From NCBI RefSeq assembly GCF_040546815.1, contig NZ_JBEPOO010000001.1, forward strand, positions 496,001 through 560,000: a DNA stretch of 64,000 nucleotides, in the 5' to 3' direction. The notes below the pieces were generated by a model that was not told the origin of the DNA, did no database searches, and was given only the letters and a program-made list of their open reading frames with translations. The position numbers and the translations under genes are program-made. Source of the DNA: Devosia sp. 2618 (GTDB lineage: Bacteria; Pseudomonadota; Alphaproteobacteria; Rhizobiales; Devosiaceae). Below are positions 1 to 8,717 of this stretch, one piece after another. Position 1 is the stretch's first letter, and each line of letters starts with the position of its first letter.

Positions 1-1260
1 GAGGCGATTGAGGCGCGGCGGTGGATCGCGGTCTTCCAACTTGGCCAGCTTGATGATGAAACCAAGGCTGGTGCCTTGCACCAGCACCGTCACCAGAATG
101 ACGGCAAAGGCGATGACCAGCATGAGGTCTCGGCCGGGCATGTGTTGCGGCAGGGTGAGCGCGACGGCGAGCGTAACCACCCCGCGCATGCCGGCCCAAC
201 TGAGCACGCCGGCGGCGCGCGGTTCGAGCGGTTCTTCCTTGGACAGGCCGATCTTTTTGAGCAGAGCGATGATGAGGTTGCTGCCATAGACCCAGGCGAA
301 ACGGGCGACGATGACTGCGGCGACAACGCCTAGGACCGGCACGGTCATGGTGGCGACCACGACATCGATGCCGCCAACGCGGTCGAGCACGCCGCGCAGC
401 GAAAAGCCGATCAGCACGAAAACCATGGCCTCGAAGACGAAGATGATCAGGGTCCAGAGTTCGAGCTCGCGATTGCGGACCTGAGCGCTGATAACGCCAT
501 GCTGGAACCAGCTATAAACGAGGCCGAAGGTGACGGTGGAGATGACGCCGGACACCTGCACGGCTTCGCCCGCAAGATAGGCGGCCCAGCACATCATGGT
601 GGTGGTGATGACGATCAATGTGCTGTCGCGCAGCTTGTGAATGAGCAGCAGGCAGAGCGCGCCAATGGCGCAGCCGACCGCGATGCCGCCAAAGGACAGA
701 ATGGCGAAGCTGAAACTGGCCTGCCAGGCATCGAAAGCACTGGTAAGCGTGGCGACAACGGCAAAGCGGAACAGCACCAGACCGGTCGCGTCATTGATCA
801 GGGACTCGCCTTCGAGCAGGGTGGTGAGGCGGCGGGGCAGGTGGACGCGCTGCAGCACGGCACGGGCCGAGACCGCATCGGGCGGCGAGACAATGGCGCC
901 GAGGGCAAAGCAGGCGGCCCAAGGCAAAGCGGGCACCAGCAAATGCAGCACAAGGCCCACCACCAGCGTCGTGAAAATCACCGCGCCGATGGCAAGCGAC
1001 AGGATGCCGATGATGTGGCGGCGAAACAGCGTGAGAGCGGTGGAATAGGCACTGGCCATCAGCAGCGGCGGCAGGAACAGCACCAGCGCCAGTTCCGGGT
1101 CGAGCTCGAAAATGGGCAGGCCCGGGATGAAGGCCAGTGCACCGCCGCCGACAAGCAGGGCAACCGCCGGCGGCAGGCGCAGTCGCTCCGCCGCCCAATG
1201 CAGCAACAGGATTGCGGCGAGGAGGGCAAATATCAGCTCAAATATTTGGACGGGATGCAT
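1..1260 (-). CDS. CPA1-family Na+/H+ antiporter (3' end beyond window)
   Basis: The frame opens at an ATG whose first base is 1260 and runs 420 codons to the window edge without a stop, so the C-terminus is missing. The protein is a chain of hydrophobic segments. It has FLPPLL at residues 62-67, SPPDAVS at 125-131 and ESLINDATG at 152-160, the last holding the Asn-Asp pair that carries the cation in CPA1/NhaP-type exchangers. It should exchange cytoplasmic Na+ (or K+) for protons across the inner membrane. The family is secure and the ion preference cannot be read. It is transcribed away from the porin-like gene at 1506. Confidence 0.88.
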   Translation of the reverse strand, partial: MHPVQIFELIFALLAAILLLHWAAERLRLPPAVALLVGGGALAFIPGLPIFELDPELALVLFLPPLLMASAYSTALTLFRRHIIGILSLAIGAVIFTTLVVGLVLHLLVPALPWAACFALGAIVSPPDAVSARAVLQRVHLPRRLTTLLEGESLINDATGLVLFRFAVVATLTSAFDAWQASFSFAILSFGGIAVGCAIGALCLLLIHKLRDSTLIVITTTMMCWAAYLAGEAVQVSGVISTVTFGLVYSWFQHGVISAQVRNRELELWTLIIFVFEAMVFVLIGFSLRGVLDRVGGIDVVVATMTVPVLGVVAAVIVARFAWVYGSNLIIALLKKIGLSKEEPLEPRAAGVLSWAGMRGVVTLAVALTLPQHMPGRDLMLVIAFAVILVTVLVQGTSLGFIIKLAKLEDRDPPPRLNRL

Positions 1261-1418
1261 TCGTCGCCTGCTTGTGCTGTCCGAGTCTGGCAGCGTGACT
1301 TCTATCAATGCAGCGTAGAAGCAACTTTGGAAAGATCAACAATAACTGCGCGAGGGTCGGTGCAGCATTTGTGATCGTCTGGGCCTTGCGACGGGGGCGA
1401 AAGCCCTGGCTGCGGCGG

Positions 1419-1441
1419 TTGTGACATTTCCCAATTGTGGC
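1419..1441. promoter_or_regulatory. Tandem TTGTGAC-type half-sites upstream of the porin gene
   Basis: TTGTGAC at 1419-1425 is followed 16 bp later by TTGTGGC at 1435-1441, about 65-87 bp before the start of the outer-membrane protein gene. A similar pair with the same 16-bp period lies at 15998-16023. Direct repeats like this suit an OmpR-family regulator, but no regulator can be named. The rest of the 245-bp gap (1261-1505) shows no gene. Confidence 0.3.
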
Positions 1442-1505
1442 GAAATCTGGGCTTGTCGACCATAACTGACGGGCGCTAGATGGGGCCAATCTGGGGGCTA
1501 GTGAT

Positions 1506-2546
1506 TTGACGAAGATTCTGACAACGACCGGGCTTACTGCGCTGTCTCTTACCCTTCTGATGGGGGCGGCCTTCGCGCAGGATCTTACGCCCAAGGCGGC
1601 TGAACCAAAGGCTGAGGCGCAAGAGCTGCCCACCTACAAGCCGATCACGCTGACGATCGACAACTACGTGGTCTTCGACAACAAGGGCAATGCGCTCAGC
1701 ACCCACGAGCTCGATATCGTGATCGAGGGGCAGCTTGGTGACTGGCTGCTGGGCGTCGATGCGTGGGGCGGTCTGATCCACGACTACGATGCCAATTCTC
1801 ATACAATCGAACAGCCTGGCATCGAGTTTTACGGGATCAACGATGCTGTTGGCGAAATCCATCTTTGGGATGCCGACGCAGCATTGAGCAATGCCTGCAT
1901 TCAACCAACAGGTGGCACAAGCCATTTTGGCACCGAGGACTATCTGACCTTTGGCACCTGCGGTGGCTATGGTGGCAAGACCATTCTTTATGTGACGCCT
2001 GAGTTCAACGGCTTTGGCGTACAGCTATCTGCCTCGCGCGATCTGACGGACCAGACCGTCAATGGTGAAGTCGATGGCTCGGCCTCGGCGGCCCTGACCT
2101 ATGCTGCAACCACCGAAGGCGGAATCGACATCGCTGCCAGCTTTGGCGTCGATGCGGCGCTGAGCGTCAATGGCGGCTTGCCGTCCGGCCAGAACCTGCC
2201 CGTGACTGTTCAAGCCGGCGTTAATGTCGGCTGGGAAGACTGGATTTTCGGCGCTGCTGCACAATACGAGTTCGCCTCGCTGAACGGCGGTGACGGCTGG
2301 GGTGCCGGTATCGGCGTTTCCAAGCTGATCACCGACGAATTCGTGGTGATGGCCGAACTGTCGGGCGATGGTTACGACCTTGCGGGCGTGAGCTATCGGG
2401 AAACCAGCATTGGTGTGAACGCTGAGTACCAGATCCTGCCCAACACGTTCATCGACGCGGCCGTCAGCCTCATTCATCGTACCGGCAGCGACGGCACGGA
2501 CGAATTCGGCACGGTGTTTGGCGCGGGCCTGTCGCTCGTCTTCTAA
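1506..2546 (+). CDS. Porin-like outer-membrane beta-barrel protein
   Basis: The 346-residue protein begins with a signal peptide (MTKILTTTGLTALSLTLLMG, cleavage after AFA at about residue 24). It continues with alternating polar/hydrophobic strands rich in Gly, Asp, aromatic residues and Ala, and ends in Phe (GLSLVF), the usual C-terminal signature for insertion by the Bam machinery. It resembles uncharacterised alphaproteobacterial barrel proteins rather than a classical trimeric porin, and no substrate can be inferred. The start is TTG with a GGGGG run 8-12 nt upstream. The next in-frame ATG would remove most of the signal peptide, so TTG is preferred. It converges on the MerR gene, with stops 2 nt apart. 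Confidence 0.72.
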   Translation: MTKILTTTGLTALSLTLLMGAAFAQDLTPKAAEPKAEAQELPTYKPITLTIDNYVVFDNKGNALSTHELDIVIEGQLGDWLLGVDAWGGLIHDYDANSHTIEQPGIEFYGINDAVGEIHLWDADAALSNACIQPTGGTSHFGTEDYLTFGTCGGYGGKTILYVTPEFNGFGVQLSASRDLTDQTVNGEVDGSASAALTYAATTEGGIDIAASFGVDAALSVNGGLPSGQNLPVTVQAGVNVGWEDWIFGAAAQYEFASLNGGDGWGAGIGVSKLITDEFVVMAELSGDGYDLAGVSYRETSIGVNAEYQILPNTFIDAAVSLIHRTGSDGTDEFGTVFGAGLSLVF

Positions 2547-2548
2547 GA

Positions 2549-2980
2549 CTATTGCCTGTTCGGTGGCTGCTTTTTGGTGCGTCTGGCTTTTGGCTTGACC
2601 GCACCATCGAGCAGCCGCCGAAAGGTGGGGCATTCCATGTGCGACGGGGCCGAGCAATCGGCGATGTGGCGCAGGGTGTCGCTCAGCTTGGTCAGTTCCA
2701 CGATCTGATTATCGAGGTCGTCGGCCTTGCTGCGCAGGACATCGCGCGGCAGGTCGGACGTGCCTTTCTTGCCGACCATGCCGGCGATTTCTTCGAGCGA
2801 GAAACCGGCCGATTTTCCCAGCGCGATGAACTTGAGCTGCACCAGAACGTCGGACGAAAACTGACGGCGCAGGCCATGCCGCGCGGCGGCCGATATCAGG
2901 CCGATTTCTTCATAATAGCGCAGCGCGGAAGGGGACAGTCCCGTCCGCTGCGTGACTTCGCCGATATCGAGAAAACTCAT
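2549..2980 (-). CDS. MerR-family transcriptional regulator
   Basis: The 143-residue protein opens with a MerR winged helix (residues about 3-70: IGEVTQRTGLSPSALRYYEE), followed by the dimerisation coiled coil (about 85-115). The C-terminal tail has two cysteines nine residues apart (IADCSAPSHMECP), a possible metal or redox site in the style of SoxR-like and related MerR proteins. An ATG at 2980 begins the conserved domain. An upstream start at 3037 would add a tail running across the operator and is rejected. It is divergent from an MFS pump at 3050 and probably controls it. The effector is unknown. Confidence 0.87.
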   Translation of the reverse strand: MSFLDIGEVTQRTGLSPSALRYYEEIGLISAAARHGLRRQFSSDVLVQLKFIALGKSAGFSLEEIAGMVGKKGTSDLPRDVLRSKADDLDNQIVELTKLSDTLRHIADCSAPSHMECPTFRRLLDGAVKPKARRTKKQPPNRQ

Positions 2981-2983
2981 GCT

Positions 2984-3013
2984 TGACCTCAAGTTGACTT
3001 GAACTTGTACACT
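2984..3013 (+). promoter_or_regulatory. MerR-type promoter/operator for the MFS pump
   Basis: TTGACC (2984-2989) and TACACT (3008-3013, preceded by TG) are separated by 18 bp, and the spacer holds the dyad TCAAGT-TG-ACTTGA (2989-3002). An operator dyad lying between -35 and -10 is the hallmark of MerR-controlled promoters, and the dyad core resembles SoxR-type boxes. It lies exactly between the divergent MerR and MFS genes. Confidence 0.62.
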
Positions 3014-3049
3014 GCCTTGCATCACGGGTTCAGGCAAGAGGCAGCGGTT

Positions 3050-4279
3050 ATGGCGAGCATCGGCGCGTCGATTGAGAATAGGTCCAGTACAAGCGCGTTT
3101 ATCGCCCTGTCATTGGCGACGATGCTGGCAACTGTGGGCACCAGCATTGCCAATATTGCGCTGCCGACGCTGGCCGAAACGTTTTCGGCGCCTTTCGCTG
3201 CGGTGCAATGGGTGGTGATCGCCTATCTCGCGGCGTTGACGCTTTCGGTGGCTGTCGTTGGGCGGCTGGGCGACGTGTTTGGGCTCAGGCCCATGTATCT
3301 GATGGGCGTGGCGCTGTTTGCGTTTGCGTCGTTGTTGTGCGGGTTGGCGCCGGGGTTGTGGTTTCTGGTGGCGGCGCGGGCGCTGCAGGGAATTGGCGCG
3401 GCGTTCATGATGACGCTGGCCATGGCGCTGATGCGGCAGATGGCCAGTGACGGGCGCGTCGGGAGGGCTATGGGGACGCTAGGCACGGTTTCGGCACTGG
3501 GGACGGCGCTTGGTCCAGCGCTGGGTGGCGTACTGATTGCGACGCTGGGTTGGCGCAGTATTTTTCTGGTTCAGGTGCTGCCCGCTTTGGCGGCGCTGGG
3601 GTTGGCGCTTGTCTATGTGCGGCGCGATGAGGCGCGAGGTGGGGTGTCGGCGTTCGACCTTGCGATGCTGCTGGACCGGAAGCTGGCGCCCAACCTCATC
3701 ATCAACGTGCTGGTGGCTGCGGTGATAATGACGACGCTGGTGGTGGGGCCGTTTTATCTCGGGCTCGGTCTGGGGCTGGACAGTATTGCAGTCGGGCTGG
3801 TGATGACAGTGGGGCCCGCGATTTCGATTGCCAGCGGGTTGCCGTCTGGGTGGGCGGTGGACCGCTGGGGCGCCGGGCGATTGCTGGTCTATGGGCTGAT
3901 GTTGATGGCGGGCGGGGCGTTCCTGCTGGCGGTGTTGCCGAACCTCCTTGGTGTGCCGGGATATGTCGTGGCGGTCGCTGTTTTGACGCCGGGATATCAG
4001 CTGTTTCAGGCGTCCAATAATACGGTGGTGATGACCGATGTTGCCAAGGATCGCCGGGGCGTGGCGTCAGGCCTGTTGGGCATGTCGCGCAATGCGGGGC
4101 TGATCGTGGGGGCGTCGGCGATGGGTGCGGTGTTTGCCTATGGCGTGGGTGGTGGGGAGCTGGCGCGCGCCAGCTCGGCCGCCGTTGCCAAGGGGATGGG
4201 GCTGACCTTTGGCGTGGCGGGCGTGCTGATGCTGCTCGCGCTGACCATTGTTTTCGCAGGGCGAAGAGAGGCCGATTGA
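3050..4279 (+). CDS. MFS drug-efflux transporter
   Basis: The protein has 409 residues and about 12 hydrophobic segments. The first segment carries the DHA-type signature TSIANIALPTLAETF, followed by QWVVIAYLAALTL and the loop motif GRLGDVFGLRPMYL (motif A). Family members export drugs or toxic organic compounds in exchange for protons. The ATG at 3050 follows AAGAGG. An in-frame TTG at 2999 would start inside the MerR operator and was rejected. The upstream dyad suggests induction by the neighbouring MerR protein. The stop is 6 nt from that of the convergent RND gene. Confidence 0.88.
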   Translation: MASIGASIENRSSTSAFIALSLATMLATVGTSIANIALPTLAETFSAPFAAVQWVVIAYLAALTLSVAVVGRLGDVFGLRPMYLMGVALFAFASLLCGLAPGLWFLVAARALQGIGAAFMMTLAMALMRQMASDGRVGRAMGTLGTVSALGTALGPALGGVLIATLGWRSIFLVQVLPALAALGLALVYVRRDEARGGVSAFDLAMLLDRKLAPNLIINVLVAAVIMTTLVVGPFYLGLGLGLDSIAVGLVMTVGPAISIASGLPSGWAVDRWGAGRLLVYGLMLMAGGAFLLAVLPNLLGVPGYVVAVAVLTPGYQLFQASNNTVVMTDVAKDRRGVASGLLGMSRNAGLIVGASAMGAVFAYGVGGGELARASSAAVAKGMGLTFGVAGVLMLLALTIVFAGRREAD

Positions 4280-4285
4280 GCGCGG

Positions 4286-7200
4286 CTATTCCGCGGGTTC
4301 GACCAGTCCGTTGGCGTCGTCGAGTTCGCGTTCGAGGCGGGCTTCTTCTTCGGCCTTGGGCTTACTGAAGCGGGCCAGCAGAAGGTAGGCGACGGGAGTG
4401 AGGTAGAGCGTCGAAATGGCGGCAAAGCTGAGGCCGCCGACGATGACCCAGCCGAGAGCCGTGCGCGCTTCGGCGCCGGCGCCGCTGGCGAGGACCAGCG
4501 GCATGCCGCCCAGAATGGTGGCGATCATGGTCATCATCACCGGGCGCAGGCGAATGTTGGAGGCTTCCTCGATGGCTTCGGCGACCGACATGCCGCGATC
4601 GCGCAACTGATTGGCGAACTCGACGATCAGGATGCCGTTCTTGGCCATGATGCCCACGACGAGCACCAGCCCAATCTGGCTGAAGATGTTGAGACTGCCT
4701 CCCGTGACCATGAGTGCATAGAGCGCCGCCGCGATGCCGAAGGGCACGGTGGTCATGACGATGACGGCGCTCCACAGGCTTTCGAACTGGGCGGCGAGCA
4801 CGAGCAGGATAATGACCAGCGCAAAGCCGAAGGTGGCGAACAGAGCGCTGCTTGATTCGCCGAGGGTCTTGGCTTCGGCGAGAGGAATGATCGAGACGCC
4901 TTCGGGCAGGATGGGGCGGGCCATTTCGAGCATCTGGTAATAGGCGTCGCCGAGTGCCATGCCGCCATCAAGGCTGGCGGTGACCGGGACGGCGCGGCGT
5001 TGCTGTTCGCGGCGGAGCGAGGGCGGCACGGCGGATTCAACGATGGTGGCGATAGTGGACATGGGCACGTAGCGGCCATCGCCGGTGCGCACGAAGAGGG
5101 ATTCCAGATCGCGCGGGTCGTTGACCGGATTGGCGGTCGAGACCATGCGGACGGTGTAGCTCTTGTCGTTGATGAAGACGTTGCCGACGTCGCTGCCATC
5201 GATCATGGCCTGCATGGTGGTGGCGAGGCCATTGATGTCGATGCCCAAAGCATCGGCCTTGGCGCGGTCGACGGTGAGCGTCAACTGTGGCTGGGTGGTG
5301 TCGAAATTGACGGTGACGCGACCGAAGCGGCCGTCGGCTTCGAGCATTTCCGAGATCGACTGGGCGGTGTCGGCGAGCACGGTGTAGTCGGAGCCGACCA
5401 CCGCGAACTGAAGGCCCGAGCCGCCGCCGCGAATGCCGAGGCTATTGCCCTGACCGATGGAGGAGCGGACGCCGGGCACCTGCGCCATCAGGGCGGTGAT
5501 GTCGGCGGCGATCTGCTGCTGGCTGCGCTCGCGTTCGCCCCAGGAGGCAAGGGTGAGAGTGAGCGAACCGCCGCTGCCCCAGCCGGACAGCACGAAGATG
5601 GATTTGACCTCGCCGCTATCGACGAAGGGCTGCAGCATGGATTCGACCTGGGTCAGGCGGGTGCGGACATAGTCGAGGCTGACGGTGTTGGGCGCCATGA
5701 TGCGCAGGGAAATCTGCGAACGGTCTTCGGGCGGGGTGATTTCCTGTCGGAGATTGCCATAGACGAAATAGGACGAGCCGGCGAAGAGCACCGCGACCAG
5801 CACCACGACGAAGGGGTTGCGCAGGGCGATGTGGAGCGTGCGGCGATAGAGGGCCGAGAGCCAGCGGCCGAAGGCGCCGAGCGGGCCGCCCTGATGGCCT
5901 TCCTTGTGCGGCTTGAGAAAGCGCGAGGCGATCATCGGGCCCATCGACAGCGCGACGACGGATGAGAGCAGGACCGCGATGGCGAGGGTGAAGCCGAATT
6001 CGCGGAACAGGCGACCGGACTGGCCGCCGAGGAAGGAGAGCGGGATGAACACAGCGGCCAGCGTCAGCGTGGTGGCGACGACGGCGAAGAACACTTCCTG
6101 CGTGCCGAGCACGGCGGCGGCGCGGGGGCCGGCGCCCAAGGCTTTGCGGCGGACGATGTTTTCGAGCACCACGATAGCGTCATCGACCACGAGGCCGGTG
6201 GCGAGCACCAGCGCCAGCAGGGTGATGATGTTGAGCGAAAAGCCCGCGAGATAAATGCCCGCGACGGCGCCGAGCAGGGCGATGGGCATGGAGAGCGCCG
6301 GCACGATGGTGGCGCGCCAATCGAGCAGGAACATGAAGATGATGGCGACGACGACGACCAGCGAGACGATAAGCGCGATCTGCACTTCATGCAGAGCGCC
6401 GTCGATGAAGACGGCATCGTCGCTGGAGACGTTGATCGAAACGCCGGCGGGCAGGGTTTCGTTGAGGGTTTCGACGGCGGCGTGGATGCCTTCGGAAATC
6501 TCGATGGTGTTGGACTGCGCCTGACGGACGATGCCGAGGCCAATGCCGGGCTTGCCATCGGAGCGCAGCGATGAGGTGCTGGCGGCGGCATCGAACACCA
6601 CGGTCGCCACATCGCCGAGACGGGTGTGGCCGTTGATGATGATGTCTTCGAAGTCCTTGGGCGTGGTGACTTCGGAGATGGCGCGGACCGAAATGTTCTG
6701 GTTGGGGCCATTGATCGAACCGGCTGGGGTGTCGAAGGCAATGGTGGACAGGGCGTTGCGGATGTCGGCGACGGTCAGACCGAGGCTAGCCAGTTTGAGC
6801 TGGTCGACGTCCACCTCGAACGCGGTATCGCGCGTGCCATAGACCTGCACTTCGGCCACGCCTTCGACGGCGCCGAGGCGTTCGGCGATGACGGTTTCGA
6901 CCAGATCGCTGAGGGCTGCGACCGACATTGTGTTGGAGGTGACGGCCAGCTGCATGACTGGCTGGGCGTCGCTATCGGCCTTGAAAATGGTGGGCGCTTC
7001 GACGCCGTTGGGCAGGCTGCGGGTGATGCGGCTGAGCGCATCGCGCACGTCGGAGGTGGCGATATCGAGATTGGTGCTGGTGGAAAATTCCAGCGTGACG
7101 CGGCTGTTATTGGTCGAGGAACTGGACGAAATGCCGGTGACGCCCTGAACGCGGGCGACGGCGCCTTCGACCACGGCGGTGACTTCGCGGTCGACCGTTT

Positions 7201-7399
7201 CGGCGGCCGCGCCGGTAAAGGTGGTCGAGATCGACAGCACCGGCTGTTCGACGCTGGGGAGTTCGCGCACTTCAACGCCAAGCAGCGCCGCAAGCCCCGC
7301 GACCACGATCATGGCATTGATCACAGCTGCCAGCACGGGCCGCCGCACGAAGAGCGCCGCCAGAGTGCCGCCGCGTTCGTTCTTCTGGGCAATCGACAT
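4286..7399 (-). CDS. RND multidrug efflux permease (HAE1 family)
   Basis: The 1037-residue inner-membrane pump has the full RND layout: TM1 at about 18-40, a periplasmic porter domain at 40-335, a TM cluster at 337-530 with LVVDDAIVVLEN (adjacent proton-relay aspartates near 402-404), a second porter domain at about 555-865 and a final TM cluster. It would take substrates from the periplasm or outer leaflet and drive them out by proton influx, together with the adaptor encoded immediately upstream and an outer-membrane channel not present here. The gap to the adaptor gene is 10 nt, indicating one operon. Drug specificity cannot be predicted. Confidence 0.93.
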   Translation of the reverse strand: MSIAQKNERGGTLAALFVRRPVLAAVINAMIVVAGLAALLGVEVRELPSVEQPVLSISTTFTGAAAETVDREVTAVVEGAVARVQGVTGISSSSSTNNSRVTLEFSTSTNLDIATSDVRDALSRITRSLPNGVEAPTIFKADSDAQPVMQLAVTSNTMSVAALSDLVETVIAERLGAVEGVAEVQVYGTRDTAFEVDVDQLKLASLGLTVADIRNALSTIAFDTPAGSINGPNQNISVRAISEVTTPKDFEDIIINGHTRLGDVATVVFDAAASTSSLRSDGKPGIGLGIVRQAQSNTIEISEGIHAAVETLNETLPAGVSINVSSDDAVFIDGALHEVQIALIVSLVVVVAIIFMFLLDWRATIVPALSMPIALLGAVAGIYLAGFSLNIITLLALVLATGLVVDDAIVVLENIVRRKALGAGPRAAAVLGTQEVFFAVVATTLTLAAVFIPLSFLGGQSGRLFREFGFTLAIAVLLSSVVALSMGPMIASRFLKPHKEGHQGGPLGAFGRWLSALYRRTLHIALRNPFVVVLVAVLFAGSSYFVYGNLRQEITPPEDRSQISLRIMAPNTVSLDYVRTRLTQVESMLQPFVDSGEVKSIFVLSGWGSGGSLTLTLASWGERERSQQQIAADITALMAQVPGVRSSIGQGNSLGIRGGGSGLQFAVVGSDYTVLADTAQSISEMLEADGRFGRVTVNFDTTQPQLTLTVDRAKADALGIDINGLATTMQAMIDGSDVGNVFINDKSYTVRMVSTANPVNDPRDLESLFVRTGDGRYVPMSTIATIVESAVPPSLRREQQRRAVPVTASLDGGMALGDAYYQMLEMARPILPEGVSIIPLAEAKTLGESSSALFATFGFALVIILLVLAAQFESLWSAVIVMTTVPFGIAAALYALMVTGGSLNIFSQIGLVLVVGIMAKNGILIVEFANQLRDRGMSVAEAIEEASNIRLRPVMMTMIATILGGMPLVLASGAGAEARTALGWVIVGGLSFAAISTLYLTPVAYLLLARFSKPKAEEEARLERELDDANGLVEPAE

Positions 7400-7409
7400 G
7401 CTGGGTCTC

Positions 7410-8585
7410 CTAGGGCTGGGTGGCCTGGGCCGTTGCCGTGGTTCCGTCCGGTCCTTCGAGCAAGGTGACGTCTGCGCCTTCCGTCAGCTGCAAAATGCCT
7501 TCGGTGATGATGGCGTCGCTCGGGGTGAGTTCGGCGCGCACGAGGACGCCGTCGCTGTTGCGCTGGATGATTTCGGCCATGACGCGGCGGGCTTTGCCGG
7601 CATCGTATTTCCAGACATAGGAGCCTTGGGCTGACCAGAGAATGGCCAGCGGATTGACCGTTGGATATTGTTCGCCGGGGAAGCTGAGCGAGACCGAAAA
7701 GGACATGCCAGCGCGCAAAGCGCGGTCGTCATTGGGGATTTCGGCCTGGACCTGAAGCGTGCGGCTGGCTGGGTCGATGCGGTTGTCGATGGCGCTGATC
7801 TGGCCTTGGAAATCGCGGCCGGGCAGGGCGACGGCGCGGACGCTGACATCTTCGCCAAGGGCAATGGAGGCCGCGTAGCGCTCGGGCACCCAGAAATTAA
7901 CCAGTAGCGCCGAGGTGTCGTCGACGGTGGTAACCGTGGTTTGCGGCGCGACGTAGTTGCCTGGCGTCACCTGAAGCAGGCCGATGGTGCCGGCAATGGG
8001 GCTGGTGATGGTGCGGCGCGACAGGGCGACGGAGGCGTTGCGCAGCTCGAGATCGGCATTGGCGGCGGCCAGTTGGGCGGCGGTCAGCGCGGTGGTGGCG
8101 ACGATGCTCGAGCTGGCCAGACCCTCGGTGCGGGTGAGGGTGGTATTGGCATCATTGGCGGCGAGCTGGGCGCGGTCGAATGCGATCTGTTCGGCTTCGG
8201 CATCGAGGCGGGCGATGACATCACCAGCAGCCACGATCTGACCGGGGCGCACCAGTACTTCGGCGAGATTGCCGCCGGCTGGGGAGGTGACAGTGACCGA
8301 ACGGGTGGCGGTGCCTTCGCCGATGGCCGAGAGCGTGTCGTTGATGGTGGCGAGCGTCACCGGGGTGGTGACGACATTGGTCTGGCGCCCGGCAAAGCCG
8401 CCGGGGCGACCACTTTGGCCGCCACCCGGACCGCCAGAGGCGGTGGGGCGTTCATCGGCTGAGGGGCCGAAGGGCAGGTGGATACCGTAGCCGCCGAGAA
8501 TGGCTGCTGAGCCGGGGACGAAAAACACCCAGGCGAGAGCCGCCACGACCAGAACAATGAGAGACGCCAGGAGTTGCCGGATCAA
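7410..8585 (-). CDS. RND efflux periplasmic adaptor (membrane fusion protein)
   Basis: The 391-residue protein has an N-terminal membrane anchor (about 5-25) and a low-complexity Gly/Pro linker. Its split lipoyl domain (SPAGGNLAEVLVRPGQIVAAGD and TITSPIAGTIGLLQVTPG) flanks an alpha-helical hairpin and is followed by beta-barrel and membrane-proximal domains. It bridges the RND pump to an outer-membrane channel. The start is TTG at 8585, with GAGG 7 nt upstream on the coding strand. It is the first gene of a two-gene operon with the RND pump, and direct repeats at 8666-8697 lie just upstream. Confidence 0.9.
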   Translation of the reverse strand: MIRQLLASLIVLVVAALAWVFFVPGSAAILGGYGIHLPFGPSADERPTASGGPGGGQSGRPGGFAGRQTNVVTTPVTLATINDTLSAIGEGTATRSVTVTSPAGGNLAEVLVRPGQIVAAGDVIARLDAEAEQIAFDRAQLAANDANTTLTRTEGLASSSIVATTALTAAQLAAANADLELRNASVALSRRTITSPIAGTIGLLQVTPGNYVAPQTTVTTVDDTSALLVNFWVPERYAASIALGEDVSVRAVALPGRDFQGQISAIDNRIDPASRTLQVQAEIPNDDRALRAGMSFSVSLSFPGEQYPTVNPLAILWSAQGSYVWKYDAGKARRVMAEIIQRNSDGVLVRAELTPSDAIITEGILQLTEGADVTLLEGPDGTTATAQATQP

Positions 8586-8665
8586 ACGCTAAACCTCGGA
8601 TGGGCAAAGAAAAGGTACCGACGAAGCGGCGAATATTGCCCAACCTTAGCAGCCCGATCCCGGAT

Positions 8666-8697
8666 GACACATTACAAACGGGCCGACACATTACAAA
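8666..8697. promoter_or_regulatory. Two 13-bp direct repeats upstream of the RND operon
   Basis: GACACATTACAAA occurs exactly at 8666-8678 and again at 8685-8697, a period of 19 bp, 80-112 bp before the adaptor start. On the coding strand each unit reads TTTGTAATGTGTC. Exact tandem units in a promoter region suggest a dimeric or head-to-tail activator or repressor site. The cognate regulator is not evident in the window. Confidence 0.45.
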
Positions 8698-8717
8698 GAC
8701 GTAAGGTCGTGATGACC

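Noticed and set aside
499..1374. 291-codon plus-strand frame over the antiporter
   Set aside because: Composition (His, Gln, Arg, Gly) is that of an antisense frame; the minus strand encodes a clear CPA1 protein that simply runs off the window edge.
5000..5965. 321-codon plus-strand frame within the RND pump gene
   Set aside because: Antisense shadow of a full-length RND permease.
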